Assembly (NCBI RefSeq): GCF_051414115.1 | Contig: NZ_JBLKNZ010000001.1 | Location: forward strand, 682,001-746,000 | Direction: 5' to 3' | Source: Halovenus marina | GTDB taxonomy: Archaea > Halobacteriota > Halobacteria > Halobacteriales > Haloarculaceae | DNA length: 64,000 nucleotides | Shown here: one piece after another, positions 26,055 through 35,527 of the stretch | Layout of the letters: each line of letters begins with the position of its first letter | How positions within the stretch are numbered: position 1 is the stretch's first letter | Translations under genes and position numbers: made by a program | The notes under the pieces: generated by a model | Database searches by the model: none | What the model was told of the DNA's origin: nothing | What the model saw: only the letters and a program-made list of their open reading frames with translations

Positions 26055-26654
26055 ATGTACGTTGGACGATTCGTCGTCGTCGCCCCGACCGTCGGTGCGT
26101 ACCGCGTCTCCTCGCGGTCGTTCCCAAATCGACAGGCGATCAAGCGCAACGGAACCGTCACCGTCGGACCGACCGAAGACGCACCGGAGACGGACAACCC
26201 ATACATCTCCTACAACTGCATTCAGGTGACAGACAGCGGTGCGGCTCTCGGAAACGGCTCACACGTCGACCCCATCGCCGAGAAACTCGCCTTGGGCTAT
26301 CCCGCCCGCGACGCGCTGGCGGACCCGCTGCTCTCGCTGGACTTCGAGAAAGACGACTACGACACGCCGCGGATCGCTGGCATCGTCGGCGTCGACGACT
26401 CGACCACCACGGAGGGACAGAGCGCCTATATCGGAACGGTCAGACGCGACGCGCTGATCGTTGAGGAAGTGACCGAACCGACGCTCGTTGCGACCTACGA
26501 GCGCGCGCGGCCGGAACCGTTCGACTTTGCCGCGACTGACGCCGCCAGCGCTGCCCGCGAGGTGTACGACCACGAGTTCGAACACCGGATCTGTGCCGCG
26601 GGCGTCTCGACGACTGCAGACGGGTTCGAGACGGCAGTCGTCAACGACGAGTGA
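26055..26654 (+). CDS. purO: Archaeal IMP cyclohydrolase
   Basis: PurO closes the purine ring, converting FAICAR to IMP in archaea that lack PurH. The 199-residue sequence matches the family throughout: MYVGRFVVVAPTVGAYRVSSRSFPNR at the start, NPYISYNCIQV, VSNGSHVDPI-like GNGSHVDPIAEKL, and ALADPLLSLDFEKDDYDTPRIAGIV. It stands alone, with larE following 75 bp downstream on the same strand. Confidence 0.93.
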   Translation: MYVGRFVVVAPTVGAYRVSSRSFPNRQAIKRNGTVTVGPTEDAPETDNPYISYNCIQVTDSGAALGNGSHVDPIAEKLALGYPARDALADPLLSLDFEKDDYDTPRIAGIVGVDDSTTTEGQSAYIGTVRRDALIVEEVTEPTLVATYERARPEPFDFAATDAASAAREVYDHEFEHRICAAGVSTTADGFETAVVNDE

Positions 26655-26729
26655 GAACGGAACCGTAGAGGACCTCCGTTCGCTCGGGGTCTCCGACGCG
26701 CTTTTCCAGACAGAGGCAGTACCGAGCGT

Positions 26730-27572
26730 ATGGTCGAGGAGACAATCGCGGCGGTCAAGTCGGACCTTGCCGCGCGCGATGGCGTGCTCGTTGCCTTTTC
26801 CGGCGGCGTGGATTCGAGTGTGGTCGCGGCACTGGCCCACGATGCACTCGGGGCAGAGGCCGTCGCGTGTACTGCAAAGAGCGAGACACTCCCCGCGGCG
26901 GAACTCGAAACGGCCCGAGCGGTCGCTGACGAAATCGGCATCCGACACGACGTGGTCTCCTTCAGCGAACTCGACAGCGACGCCTTCGTCGAAAACGACG
27001 AGAAGCGTTGCTATCACTGCCGGTCGATGCGTCTCGGGACGATGTTCGACCGCGCCGAGGAACTCGGCATCTCGACGGTCTGTGACGGAACTAATGCTTC
27101 GGACCCCGGAGAGGGGCACAGGCCGGGGCTGGACGCCGTCGCCGAACAGGACGCGTACTCGCCGCTTCTGGAACACGAGGTGACCAAATCCGAGGTGCGC
27201 GAGATCGCGGCCCACTACGGGCTATCGGTCGCCGACAAGCCCTCGATGGCCTGTCTCTCCTCGCGGATCCCCACAGGGATTTCAGTAACTGAGGAGCGAC
27301 TCACTCGGATCGAGCGTGCCGAGCAACTCCTGCGAGCGTGGGGGTTCGACCAGTTTCGCGTGCGTGACCACGACGGACTCGCCCGGATCGAAGTGGGCGA
27401 GGACGAACTCGACGTGGCGCTCGATGCCGACTTTGTCCGGGCCGTCCGCGAGCACTTCGCGGATCTTGGCTTCGACCACGTCACGCTGGATCTGGAGGGG
27501 TACGCGACCGGGAGCGTCAGCCCCGACGAGATGCCTGCCGAAGCCGATGAACCCGAGCAGGTGACCGACTGA
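26730..27572 (+). CDS. larE: ATP-dependent sacrificial sulfur transferase LarE
   Basis: LarE donates sulfur from its own cysteine while building the nickel-pincer cofactor of lactate racemase. The 280-residue protein has the PP-loop VAFSGGVDSSVVAA, the segment DEKRCYHCRSMRL with the sulfur-donating Cys, and CDGTNASDPGEGHRPGLDAV and KPSMACLSSRIPTG typical of the family. Haloarchaeal members usually have three cysteines in the active site, and Cys residues are seen at RCYHC and ACLSS. No larA, larB or larC is adjacent. Confidence 0.9.
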   Translation: MVEETIAAVKSDLAARDGVLVAFSGGVDSSVVAALAHDALGAEAVACTAKSETLPAAELETARAVADEIGIRHDVVSFSELDSDAFVENDEKRCYHCRSMRLGTMFDRAEELGISTVCDGTNASDPGEGHRPGLDAVAEQDAYSPLLEHEVTKSEVREIAAHYGLSVADKPSMACLSSRIPTGISVTEERLTRIERAEQLLRAWGFDQFRVRDHDGLARIEVGEDELDVALDADFVRAVREHFADLGFDHVTLDLEGYATGSVSPDEMPAEADEPEQVTD

Positions 27573-27669
27573 GCGTCGCGCGATTCGGGCCGCCGTCGTG
27601 ACTCCCGGGTGGGCAGGGACGTCACACACGAACGAGACACTCAAGACGAACGAAACCGAAGGGGCGATA

Positions 27670-27909
27670 ATGGCCAACCAGTCCGTCATCGAGGCCGGAG
27701 AGATGGACGTCGAGGAACTGCTCGAAGCCCTCGAATCCGGCGAGCGGATCGTCGTCCGGACGGAGTTTCTCGGATCGGAACACGAGATAACGCTCCGGTA
27801 CGACGGCGAGACGTACTACTGCGACACGCCCACGCGGCTGCACAAACACGACTCGCGGACCGAGATGCAGACCTGCCTCGAACGGCAGGGGTACGCGCGC
27901 GAAGAGTAA
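27670..27909 (+). CDS. Conserved small haloarchaeal protein, unknown
   Basis: A 79-residue acidic protein: MANQSVIEAGEMDVEELLEALESGERIVVRTEFLG then short beta strands HEITLRYDGETYYCDTPTRLHKH. No signal peptide or membrane segment is seen. I do not recognise a defined function. ATG 27670 gives a compact protein starting just before the conserved-looking region. Confidence 0.65.
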   Translation: MANQSVIEAGEMDVEELLEALESGERIVVRTEFLGSEHEITLRYDGETYYCDTPTRLHKHDSRTEMQTCLERQGYAREE

Positions 27910-27973
27910 GTATCGCACCCGGTACCGGGTCCCGAACTGCTGGATTTATTGCACCGACATCCTAACACGGCGT

Positions 27974-28354
27974 ATGGCCGAGGCGGACCCATCCCCGGAG
28001 CAGTTTCGGGATCTGATGCTCGAAGACGAACCGACGTTCAGCGAGGTACTGGTCTGTGTCTTCGGGATTCAGCAACACGAGGCACGGACGTATCTGACGC
28101 TGCTCGACTATTCCGGCAGCACCGTCGAGGAACTGGCTACGCAACTCGACCGGGACCGGTCGAACGTCAATCGCTCGTTGTCGACGCTCCGGGAGAAGGG
28201 CCTCGCAGAGCGGGAACGGCGACTCCTCGACAGCGGCGGCCACGTCTACCAGTACACCGCGACGCCGCTTCCCGAGACCCGGGAACTCCTCCACGAGACG
28301 CTCGACGCGTGGGCGGGGTACGTCCACGAGCGCATCGACGAGTTCGGGGAGTGA
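27974..28354 (+). CDS. Winged-helix regulator (TrmB/MarR-like)
   Basis: The 126-residue protein has a winged-helix domain (about 25-100; FGIQQHEARTYLTLLDYSGSTVEELATQLDRDRSNVNRSLSTLREKGLAERERRLL) and a short C-terminal helix (ETLDAWAGYVHERIDEF) probably for dimerisation. It lacks a TrmB effector domain. Haloarchaeal genomes hold many such one-domain regulators; its target is not evident. Confidence 0.8.
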   Translation: MAEADPSPEQFRDLMLEDEPTFSEVLVCVFGIQQHEARTYLTLLDYSGSTVEELATQLDRDRSNVNRSLSTLREKGLAERERRLLDSGGHVYQYTATPLPETRELLHETLDAWAGYVHERIDEFGE

Positions 28355-28390
28355 TCCCGTGCTCGACCAGTCGTGTCCCTCCGCCAGCAA

Positions 28391-28837
28391 TCACCCATCC
28401 GAGAGTGTCATCGAACGCTGAGCGGTGTTTTGCAGCGCGTCCGAGCGGCCATACTCGCCGGGTGCGACGGCGATGGTCTCGACATCTCTGGCGGCGGCAC
28501 GTTCGAGGACGGGCTTGAAGTCGGTGTCCCGCGAGACGACGGCGAGCACGTCTATCTGCCCGTCGACGACGGCGGCGGTCGCATCCACTGCGAGCCGAAC
28601 GTCGACGTCGCCGCTGGTCGTGACGACGTCGAATCCGCGGGCTTCGCCCGCCTTGATCAGGTTCGGCGTCGCGTGTTCGTTCAGATAGATCCGCGCGAGC
28701 GTCATCCGCCCCTCGTCGTCACCGATCGCACGAACCTCGTCCAGATCCACCTCGAACTCGTCGCGGAACACGTTCGGGCCGTCGACGAACAGGCCGACCC
28801 GCGGCGTCCGGTCGTCGCGCCCTCGGAGCAGTCCCAT
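28391..28837 (-). CDS. NYN domain protein (TIGR00288-like)
   Basis: A 148-residue PIN-like NYN domain protein. The acidic residues of the putative nuclease site are in VGLFVDGPNVFRDEF (residues about 14-28), DVRLAVDATA (about 80-89) and VVSRDTDFKPVLE (about 103-115). NYN proteins are predicted RNases. ATG 28837 was chosen because homology starts MGLLRGRDD. It converges with the small regulator gene. Confidence 0.82.
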   Translation of the reverse strand: MGLLRGRDDRTPRVGLFVDGPNVFRDEFEVDLDEVRAIGDDEGRMTLARIYLNEHATPNLIKAGEARGFDVVTTSGDVDVRLAVDATAAVVDGQIDVLAVVSRDTDFKPVLERAAARDVETIAVAPGEYGRSDALQNTAQRSMTLSDG

Positions 28838-29030
28838 ACGTCCGGTTGCACCGGACGGGATAAATCGGTGTCGTGCCCGGCGTGTCACTCGAATATCCAG
28901 AGGACGTATCCAGTGCCACCCTTGAAATGGATGGCACAGTTGGAGCTAGTATGGCCCCGAGCACACACCTGCGTGTGGTCGCTGCGCATCGCCTGCTCGA
29001 ACCGACACCGTCGGCTGTCCGTCCGAACCG

Positions 29031-30104
29031 ATGACGGGTGGACTGCCCGACATCGACCGGATGGTGGAACTGCTGGAGTCCGGACGCGGCGACGGACTGT
29101 ACAGCGGCGCGGCGCTGGGTGTCGGTACGAGTGACGAGCGACGAATTCGCGTCGTCGGTGAGCGCGAGGTGGATGGCGAACCAGTCACTGCAGACACCCG
29201 GTTCGACCTGGCGTCGCTGACCAAACCCGTGGCGACGACGACTGTGGTCGCGCGACTCGTCGAGCGCGGCGAACTCGCCCTCGACGCGACGCTTGGGGAG
29301 CATCTCGATAGCGTGGCCGACACGCCCCGCGAGTCGATCCCAGTCCAGTCGCTTCTGACACACACGTCGGGACTGCCGCCCTACAAGTCCTTCCCGTACG
29401 GCTGGGATTCCCGGGAAGCGCTCGTCGAATCGGTCGCCGACTCGCCGATCGGCGTCCTCGCCCCGCCGGGAGAGTTGCACGTTTACAGCGGCCTCAACTT
29501 CGTCTTGCTGAGCGAACTCGTCCGGACGATTACGGACGGAACGCTCGCCGCGGCATTCGACCGGTTCGTCGGATCGCCACTCGATCTCGACGAGACGGCG
29601 TTTGGCCCGCTTTCGGGTGTTCCCGTCGCCGCGACACGGGACCGCAAGTGGCGCGAGCGAACGCTTCGCGGCGAGATTCACGACTACATGGGCGCAGCAG
29701 CGAACGGCGAGAGCGGAAACGCCGGACTCTTCTCGACCGCTGGCGACCTGGCGACGGTCGCACAGCTGCTGTTGAAAGGGGGTCGACACGACGGGACGCA
29801 GGTGCTCGCGCCCACGACCGTCGAGCGTCTGAGCGAGGACGGAACTCCAGAACTCGACGCCCGGCAGGGGCTTGGCTGGCGACTCGGAACCCAGACCCGT
29901 CCGGCGACGGGGTGGGGCGAGGACGCGCTCGGCCACACCGGATTCACCGGCACGTCACTGTGGCTCGACCCCACCGAGGATCTGTTCGTGGTCGCGCTTA
30001 CGAACCGGGTGCTCGTCACCGAGGAGACACAGGCCCTGCAACGATTGCGAACACGCCTGCACGAGGTTGCCGCCGCAACGAGAGCAGATAGTAATGAACG
30101 ATAA
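29031..30104 (+). CDS. Serine beta-lactamase-fold hydrolase, AmiE-like candidate
   Basis: The 357-residue protein is in the class C beta-lactamase/PBP family (S12). The SxxK motif is DLASLTKP (about residue 65), YxN is VYSGLNFVLL (about 152), and HTG is GHTGFTGTSLW (about 300). It has no signal peptide. In Bacillus the amidase AmiE (YbbE), of the same superfamily, cleaves MurNAc-L-Ala and is encoded with NagZ and NamZ. Here the gene overlaps anmK by 11 bp, and anmK overlaps a HAD phosphatase by 4 bp, so it probably takes part in muropeptide breakdown. An esterase or D-aminopeptidase is the alternative. Confidence 0.8.
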   Translation: MTGGLPDIDRMVELLESGRGDGLYSGAALGVGTSDERRIRVVGEREVDGEPVTADTRFDLASLTKPVATTTVVARLVERGELALDATLGEHLDSVADTPRESIPVQSLLTHTSGLPPYKSFPYGWDSREALVESVADSPIGVLAPPGELHVYSGLNFVLLSELVRTITDGTLAAAFDRFVGSPLDLDETAFGPLSGVPVAATRDRKWRERTLRGEIHDYMGAAANGESGNAGLFSTAGDLATVAQLLLKGGRHDGTQVLAPTTVERLSEDGTPELDARQGLGWRLGTQTRPATGWGEDALGHTGFTGTSLWLDPTEDLFVVALTNRVLVTEETQALQRLRTRLHEVAAATRADSNER

Positions 30105-31344
30105 CGCCTCGGAACGACCTGTCGAATCGACAGTAAAACACGGGAACATCAGTACTGATGGCGGGCACACCAACTCCGACGAGCGATACGTCGTCGGGTT
30201 GATGGCCGGAACGTCACTCGATGGCGTTGACGCCGCCTGTTGTCGGGTCGTCCGCGAATCGGAGCGTCCGTTCGGCTACGACGTGACCGTCGAGTCCTTC
30301 GTCACGACCCCCTACGAGGACTCGATTCGCGAGCGACTCGTCACCCTCTGTGACGACGACACCGGCCGGATCGACGAGGCCTGCCGACTCAACCGGGCGC
30401 TCGGTCTTGTCTGTGCCGACGCAGCGACAGAGGCGATCGCCGCGGCCGGACTCGACGCCGCCGCGGTCGATGCGATCGCGAGTCACGGACAGACCGTCTG
30501 GCACATCCCGGACCGGGAGCGGGTCGACGCGCTCGACCGGTCGGTACGCTCGACGCTTCAGATTGGCGACGGCGCAACGATTGCTTCCGAGACTGGTATC
30601 CGTACGATATCGGATTTCAGAGCCGCCGACGTGGCGGCGGGCGGTCACGGCGCGCCGCTCGCTTCGTTTCTGGATGCGACGCTGTTCGCGGGCGAGCAGG
30701 CGCGTGCGCTCCAGAACATCGGCGGGATCGGAAACTGCACGTTCCTGCCGCCGAACCCCGACCGCGACGAGATTCGCGCGTTCGACACCGGCCCCGGCAA
30801 CATGGTCATCGACGCCGTCGTCGAGATTCTCAGTGACGGCGAGCGAACCTACGACGAGGATGGCAGACAGGCCGCTCGCGGAACACCCAGCGACGAACTC
30901 GTCGACCGGATGCTCGATGCGCCCTATTTCGCCGAGGAACCGCCGAAGACGACCGGCCGCGAACTGTTCGGTCACGAGTACGCCCGAGACTTCATCGACG
31001 CCGGGCGCGAACGCGGGCTGTCGGAGGCGGATATCGTCGCCTCGGCGACGATGCTGACCGCTCGGTCGATCGCACAGGCCTACGAGCGCTTCGCCGACCC
31101 CTACCCCGAAGAGATGCTCGTCTCCGGCGGCGGTGCCTACAACGACACCCTGCTGTCCTATCTCCGCGATGAACTGACCTGTCCCGTCTCGCCGCTCGAC
31201 CACGGCGGGATCGGCCCGGACAACAAGGAGGCCGCGCTGTTTGCGCTGCTCGGGGCGACACGACTCGACGGCGTCGCAAACACCGTCCCCGCCGCGACCG
31301 GTGCCGACCGCCCCGTCGTCATGGGGAAGGTGAGCCAGCCATGA
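30094..31344 (+). CDS. anmK: Anhydro-N-acetylmuramic acid kinase
   Basis: AnmK phosphorylates 1,6-anhydroMurNAc to MurNAc-6-phosphate during cell-wall recycling. The 416-residue protein matches it well: VVGLMAGTSLDGVDAACCRV (ATP loop), ASHGQTVWHIP, QIGDGATIASETGIRTISDFRAADVAAGGHGAPL, NIGGIGNCTFLPP, FDTGPGNMVIDAVV and VSGGGAYNDTLLSYL. The ATG at 30094 overlaps the end of the serine hydrolase gene, indicating translational coupling; the N-terminal 30 residues are extra and hydrophilic. An enzyme of murein metabolism in an archaeon strongly suggests salvage of bacterial wall fragments. Confidence 0.92.
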   Translation: MNDNASERPVESTVKHGNISTDGGHTNSDERYVVGLMAGTSLDGVDAACCRVVRESERPFGYDVTVESFVTTPYEDSIRERLVTLCDDDTGRIDEACRLNRALGLVCADAATEAIAAAGLDAAAVDAIASHGQTVWHIPDRERVDALDRSVRSTLQIGDGATIASETGIRTISDFRAADVAAGGHGAPLASFLDATLFAGEQARALQNIGGIGNCTFLPPNPDRDEIRAFDTGPGNMVIDAVVEILSDGERTYDEDGRQAARGTPSDELVDRMLDAPYFAEEPPKTTGRELFGHEYARDFIDAGRERGLSEADIVASATMLTARSIAQAYERFADPYPEEMLVSGGGAYNDTLLSYLRDELTCPVSPLDHGGIGPDNKEAALFALLGATRLDGVANTVPAATGADRPVVMGKVSQP

Positions 31345-32102
31345 TCGTTGACCCCGGGCCTGGGGAACCGATCCGGACGCCGGGTGGTCCTGTCGAACTC
31401 GATGTGCCGGAACTGTTCGTGTTCGACTTCGACGGAACGCTCGTCGACCAGCGCGGCGGCTGGCTGCTCCTTCAGGAACTCTTTGGCACCCGTGGCGCGG
31501 GAAAGGAGTTGACCGAGCAGTACGACGCCGAGGTGATCGACTTCCAGGAGTGGTGTGAGCGAAACGTCGACCTGCTCGCGGAGCGAGGCGTTCGCCGTCG
31601 GCACATCCAGCGAGCGGCGGCGGCGGTCAAACTCACACGCGGCGCGAACGAACTCCTCGAACTCCTCCAGGACGGCGACGTGCCCTACGGCGTCGTCAGC
31701 GGCGGCGTTCGAGGCCTCCAGGCCGTCCTCGACCCGTTCGAACCGGACTTTCGGTACGCGAACGAGATCCAGTTCGCGGACGGGAAGGCTGCCGGAGCGA
31801 ACTCCGGGGACGGGAATGACTCGGAAGGCGAGGAACTTGTCGGCGCGCGCGCACGCGTCGGGCCCGACGACAAGGACGCGGTCCTCGATGACCTGTGTGC
31901 CGAGTACGACGTCGACCTCTCGGAGGTGTTCTACGTTGGCGATTCACACACGGACGTGGAGGCGTTCGCGGTCGCTGGCTGGTCGGTCGCTTTCGACCCC
32001 GACGAGCGGATCGGCGACTCGGTCATCGAGCAGACCGACCTCGTCGTCGAGGACCGCGACATGGCTCACCTGACGAACCTGTTGACTGATCTCGGGCTCT
32101 GA
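31341..32102 (+). CDS. HAD-family phosphatase
   Basis: The 253-residue protein has the HAD motifs: VFDFDGTLVDQRGG (motif I), VVSGGVRG (motif II), PDDKDAVLDDL (Lys) and VFYVGDSHTDVEAFAVAG (motif IV). The cap and layout resemble phosphoserine phosphatase-like HAD-IB proteins. Its ATG overlaps the anmK stop by 4 bp (ATGA), so the two are coupled. By analogy with MupP in Pseudomonas it might remove phosphate from MurNAc-6-phosphate, but the sequence does not prove the substrate. Confidence 0.85.
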   Translation: MIVDPGPGEPIRTPGGPVELDVPELFVFDFDGTLVDQRGGWLLLQELFGTRGAGKELTEQYDAEVIDFQEWCERNVDLLAERGVRRRHIQRAAAAVKLTRGANELLELLQDGDVPYGVVSGGVRGLQAVLDPFEPDFRYANEIQFADGKAAGANSGDGNDSEGEELVGARARVGPDDKDAVLDDLCAEYDVDLSEVFYVGDSHTDVEAFAVAGWSVAFDPDERIGDSVIEQTDLVVEDRDMAHLTNLLTDLGL

Positions 32103-33056
32103 TCAGCGCCGAAGCCGAGCGACGGCGGGACTCTCGACGGGTCGGTCTGCCCGTGCGAGCAGTCGCTCGATCCGTCGTTCCGTCTCTGGATGGGTCGAGA
32201 GCCATTCGGGCGGTCGCTGTTGCTTCTGTTCGATGTACAGAAGCGAGAGGATGCCGCGTCGCGGGATGCTCGCTCGATGGATCTTCGCGAGTGCGCGAGC
32301 CAGCGCGACCGGATGCCCAGTCACCTCGGCTGCGCGACTGTCGGCGGCGAACTCGCGCTTGCGCGAGTACGCGAGCAGGCCGAGGGTCAGCACGCTGAAC
32401 AGCGCGCCGAGAGTGAACTGAATGGACCGCTGAAACACCCAGGCGAGCCCGTACTGTCGGCGCCGGGGACGCCCTGCGATCCAGGCCGTGCCCCGATCGA
32501 TGCCGAGCAACAAAAGCGTGATCGGTGCGAGCAGCACGAACACCACCGTGACGAGCAGGCGCATCGCCGTTACGACCAGCGTCTGCAGGAGCGTGTCCCG
32601 CCGCTCGATGTGAGCGAGTTCGTGCGCGAGTATCGCTTCCAGTTCGTCGGGGGTCAAAAGCGAGAACAGCCGCGAATCGAGTACGATGACGCTCTGTGTC
32701 GGCGTCCCGAGCGAGAACGCGTTCGGGGCGTCCATCTCTGCCACCAGCAGTTGCGGCTGTCGAAGTCCCATCTCCGCGGTGAGTCGCTCCAGCCGACGGT
32801 AGACCGTCGGTGCCCGCCCGCGTGACAGTTCCGTCGATTCCAGGCTGGTCAGCAGCCGTATCGTTCCGAGCCGATGGGCCACGTATCCGAAGACGGCCAC
32901 CGCGGCGACAAACACCACGGACAGCACCCACAGCGGCGGCGGGTCGAGAACGACGGCCCACAGAACGAGCGCGCTCGCAACGGAAAGTCCAGCGTAGACG
33001 AGAAAGACGGCGACCCCCATGAGGACGGACACGAGTGCGGTGGGGCCGCGGGACAT
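32103..33056 (-). CDS. HtpX-like M48 membrane metalloprotease
   Basis: A 317-residue zinc protease. Four membrane segments lie near 10-30, 38-58, 155-175 and 210-230. The zinc motif is ILAHELAHIERRD (about 138-150) and the third ligand lies in KREFAADSRAAEVTG (about 235-250). HtpX proteins degrade misfolded membrane proteins. The gene's stop is immediately after the convergent HAD gene. Confidence 0.9.
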   Translation of the reverse strand: MSRGPTALVSVLMGVAVFLVYAGLSVASALVLWAVVLDPPPLWVLSVVFVAAVAVFGYVAHRLGTIRLLTSLESTELSRGRAPTVYRRLERLTAEMGLRQPQLLVAEMDAPNAFSLGTPTQSVIVLDSRLFSLLTPDELEAILAHELAHIERRDTLLQTLVVTAMRLLVTVVFVLLAPITLLLLGIDRGTAWIAGRPRRRQYGLAWVFQRSIQFTLGALFSVLTLGLLAYSRKREFAADSRAAEVTGHPVALARALAKIHRASIPRRGILSLLYIEQKQQRPPEWLSTHPETERRIERLLARADRPVESPAVARLRR

Positions 33057-33112
33057 GATCGCTTGTTTTCACGGAGAGACAAAACTACTGTCGGCTCCCG
33101 GGTGGCGCACAC

Positions 33113-35527
33113 TCAGTCGTCGTCTGCGACCGTCGGGGCGGTCGCTGGTTCCGTCTCGGCTGTCTCGAGTGGCGTCCAGTTGCGGTCACCGTCGTAGTGG
33201 AGCGGCTGATGGTCGCGCTGGGGGTCGACGACGGTCAGCGAGAGCCAGTCGTTATCGAGGAGAGTAGCCAACTCCGTGCAGTCTGCGATAATCTCGGTCA
33301 CACGCTCGACGGGTGCGTGTATCACCGTCGAGAGACGGAGTGGCTGGTGATACGGTTCGTCGTCGCCGCTCATCACCGACTGGAGTGGGAGACCGGTCAT
33401 CAGGTCGCCCCCGTTGCCCTGATAGACGCCCACGTTCCCGACGGGGTTGTGGGTCACCTTCGAGCCACTCCCGTAGACTCTGTTGTCGACTGTCGCGAAG
33501 TAGTACTGGGTGTTGATCCACTGGGTGACGACCATCGGCCCGGTCATGATCGCTTCGAGGGCGTCGCCGTCCGAATCGGTCCGCCAGTCGTAGGAGTGGA
33601 GGAAGGAGCGACCGTCCAGGTCGAGTCCATCGGTGAGTTCCCGGGGGCCGATGACGAATCCTGCGTTCCCGGCCAGCCCCCACTCCGGGCGCGTTTCCGC
33701 CCAGTCTGCGGCACGGCGTTCGGTCTCGCGGCTGGCCGAATCGGCCATCGTCTCCATGTCTTCGACGCGCTCGGCAGTCGCACCGGCGCGCGCGGTTTCC
33801 AGATCTGCACGGAGCTGTTCGATGTCAGCCGCGTGCGTCTCTGGGACATCGCCGGCGTACAGCGTCACCTCGTCGGTCGTCGTGTTGTGTTCGCCAGCGA
33901 CGAAGAGAGTGTCCTCGGGAACGCCGATTCCGCGCTCGCGGAGTCGGGCTTTGACCTGGTCGTCGTTGCAGATGGCCGCGAGGACGCGGGCGTTCGGGCC
34001 GCCGGGATTTCCGGCACAGGCACCGCAGTCGAGGCTGGAGTCGAAGGGGTTGTTCGCGGTCTGGCTGGCGTGGCCGGTGAACACCACCACGCGGGCGAAC
34101 TGCTCCCAGCCCATGAGTTCGAAGGCCGTCGCGGCGTACTCGACTTTCTCGTCGAGCGTCAACCCCTCGCGCAGTTCGTGAACCGCGTCCGGGTTGTAAT
34201 CCACTGTCGGTTCACAGCACTCGTGGTCGTCGGGCGCGCGCGTGTCGGCGGTGTCGAGCAGGTCGTAGACTCGGCCCGGAAGCAGCGTCCGGGCGGTCAG
34301 CGCGGCCCCGTACCCCGCTCCAGCGCTCTCGACGAAACTGAACGCGGTCGCGGCGTTTGCTCTGAGGCGCTTGACCGCAGACTTTCCGGCGTCGAGCGTA
34401 GCGTGCCAGCGGTCGTACTCGTCGGTGGCGTCCGCAGTGGGACGGTCCGCGATGCGATGTTCCGCGTCGAGAATCGGCGGACAGGCGTCGACGGCCACGT
34501 CGGCGTCGTACCCTTCATAGCGCATCGGAACCCCGAAGAAGCCAGCGTATCCGTGGGTCTCGTAGTTGCCGGTGGCTTCGATGTGGCGGCGGATGACCTC
34601 GGATCTGGTGTCGATACAGAACACCAGTTGTGCGTCCGGTCGATTCTGGTCTGTGCGCTCGTCTGTCTTGGCGAGTGACGCGCTCGCGTCGGTGAGCGCG
34701 TCGACCAGTTCCGAGCGATAGCTCGCCTCCCACGCGCTCAGCCAGACCTCCTGCAGTGGACGGTCACCGTCGTCCGTGCGCTCGTTCCCGCTCTCAGTCG
34801 GTGTGACCGGCGCGTCGAACTGGTCTGCGAGCGTCAGGCGTACCGCAAGATAGCCCGAGAGCGTGACGGGATACGTCGACTGCCAGACGGTGTCGTCGTC
34901 GATGCGCTGTTTGAGAAACCCAGTCCAGCCCGGGAGCGCAGTCAGGTGGAACTCGAAGATGTCCTGCCAGTCGCCGACGGGGTACTCGGCGAGACAGTCC
35001 TGAATGGCGTCGACGGGTTCGTCGGGCAGATTCGCGATTGCACCCCGCTCGGGGATATCACTGTCGTAGCGTGCCACGGACCGGAACGCGTCGTAGAACC
35101 CCTGCTCGCGGTCCGGCATGGGCCACTCCGTCTGGCCCTGGTCGAAGAAGGCGGCCAGCCACTTCGTCAGAACAGCATCGACACGATCCGCCGCCGTCGT
35201 CGCCGCGTCCGCCGAGTCGACCGACTCCGCGGCAGCCATGCGGTCGAGGCTCGCCTCGGGGTCGCTGTCGTGCCCGTGCTCGGTCAGTCGCGCCCTGAGA
35301 ATTGCAGGATCGATCTGCCCGGACTCCCACGCGCGACGGAACACGTCTGCGCTGGGATAGCCGTCCCCGCCCAACGTCTGCTCGGCGTCTGCGACGGCCT
35401 CGTGAAACGGCTGATCCTCGAACCCGGCGAGCGGGTTTGCCGTCACGAAGGAGTGAAGCGGCCAGACGGAACCGACTGATTCTGCTGCTGTCTCGATGCT
35501 CTCTTCGATTGCGGGCTCAGTACTCAT
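33113..35527 (-). CDS. dabA: DabA-type inorganic carbon transporter subunit (DUF2309)
   Basis: The 804-residue protein belongs to DUF2309. DabA is a beta-carbonic-anhydrase-like subunit that, with the membrane partner DabB, accumulates bicarbonate using an ion gradient. The zinc ligands are visible: Cys304 and Asp306 (LVFCIDTRSE), His486 (FTGHAS) and Cys501 (SLDCGAC); Arg308 follows the Asp as in characterised members. It begins 11 bp before the dabB stop, so both are coupled. The presence of both subunits suggests a functional uptake system. Confidence 0.93.
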   Translation of the reverse strand: MSTEPAIEESIETAAESVGSVWPLHSFVTANPLAGFEDQPFHEAVADAEQTLGGDGYPSADVFRRAWESGQIDPAILRARLTEHGHDSDPEASLDRMAAAESVDSADAATTAADRVDAVLTKWLAAFFDQGQTEWPMPDREQGFYDAFRSVARYDSDIPERGAIANLPDEPVDAIQDCLAEYPVGDWQDIFEFHLTALPGWTGFLKQRIDDDTVWQSTYPVTLSGYLAVRLTLADQFDAPVTPTESGNERTDDGDRPLQEVWLSAWEASYRSELVDALTDASASLAKTDERTDQNRPDAQLVFCIDTRSEVIRRHIEATGNYETHGYAGFFGVPMRYEGYDADVAVDACPPILDAEHRIADRPTADATDEYDRWHATLDAGKSAVKRLRANAATAFSFVESAGAGYGAALTARTLLPGRVYDLLDTADTRAPDDHECCEPTVDYNPDAVHELREGLTLDEKVEYAATAFELMGWEQFARVVVFTGHASQTANNPFDSSLDCGACAGNPGGPNARVLAAICNDDQVKARLRERGIGVPEDTLFVAGEHNTTTDEVTLYAGDVPETHAADIEQLRADLETARAGATAERVEDMETMADSASRETERRAADWAETRPEWGLAGNAGFVIGPRELTDGLDLDGRSFLHSYDWRTDSDGDALEAIMTGPMVVTQWINTQYYFATVDNRVYGSGSKVTHNPVGNVGVYQGNGGDLMTGLPLQSVMSGDDEPYHQPLRLSTVIHAPVERVTEIIADCTELATLLDNDWLSLTVVDPQRDHQPLHYDGDRNWTPLETAETEPATAPTVADDD

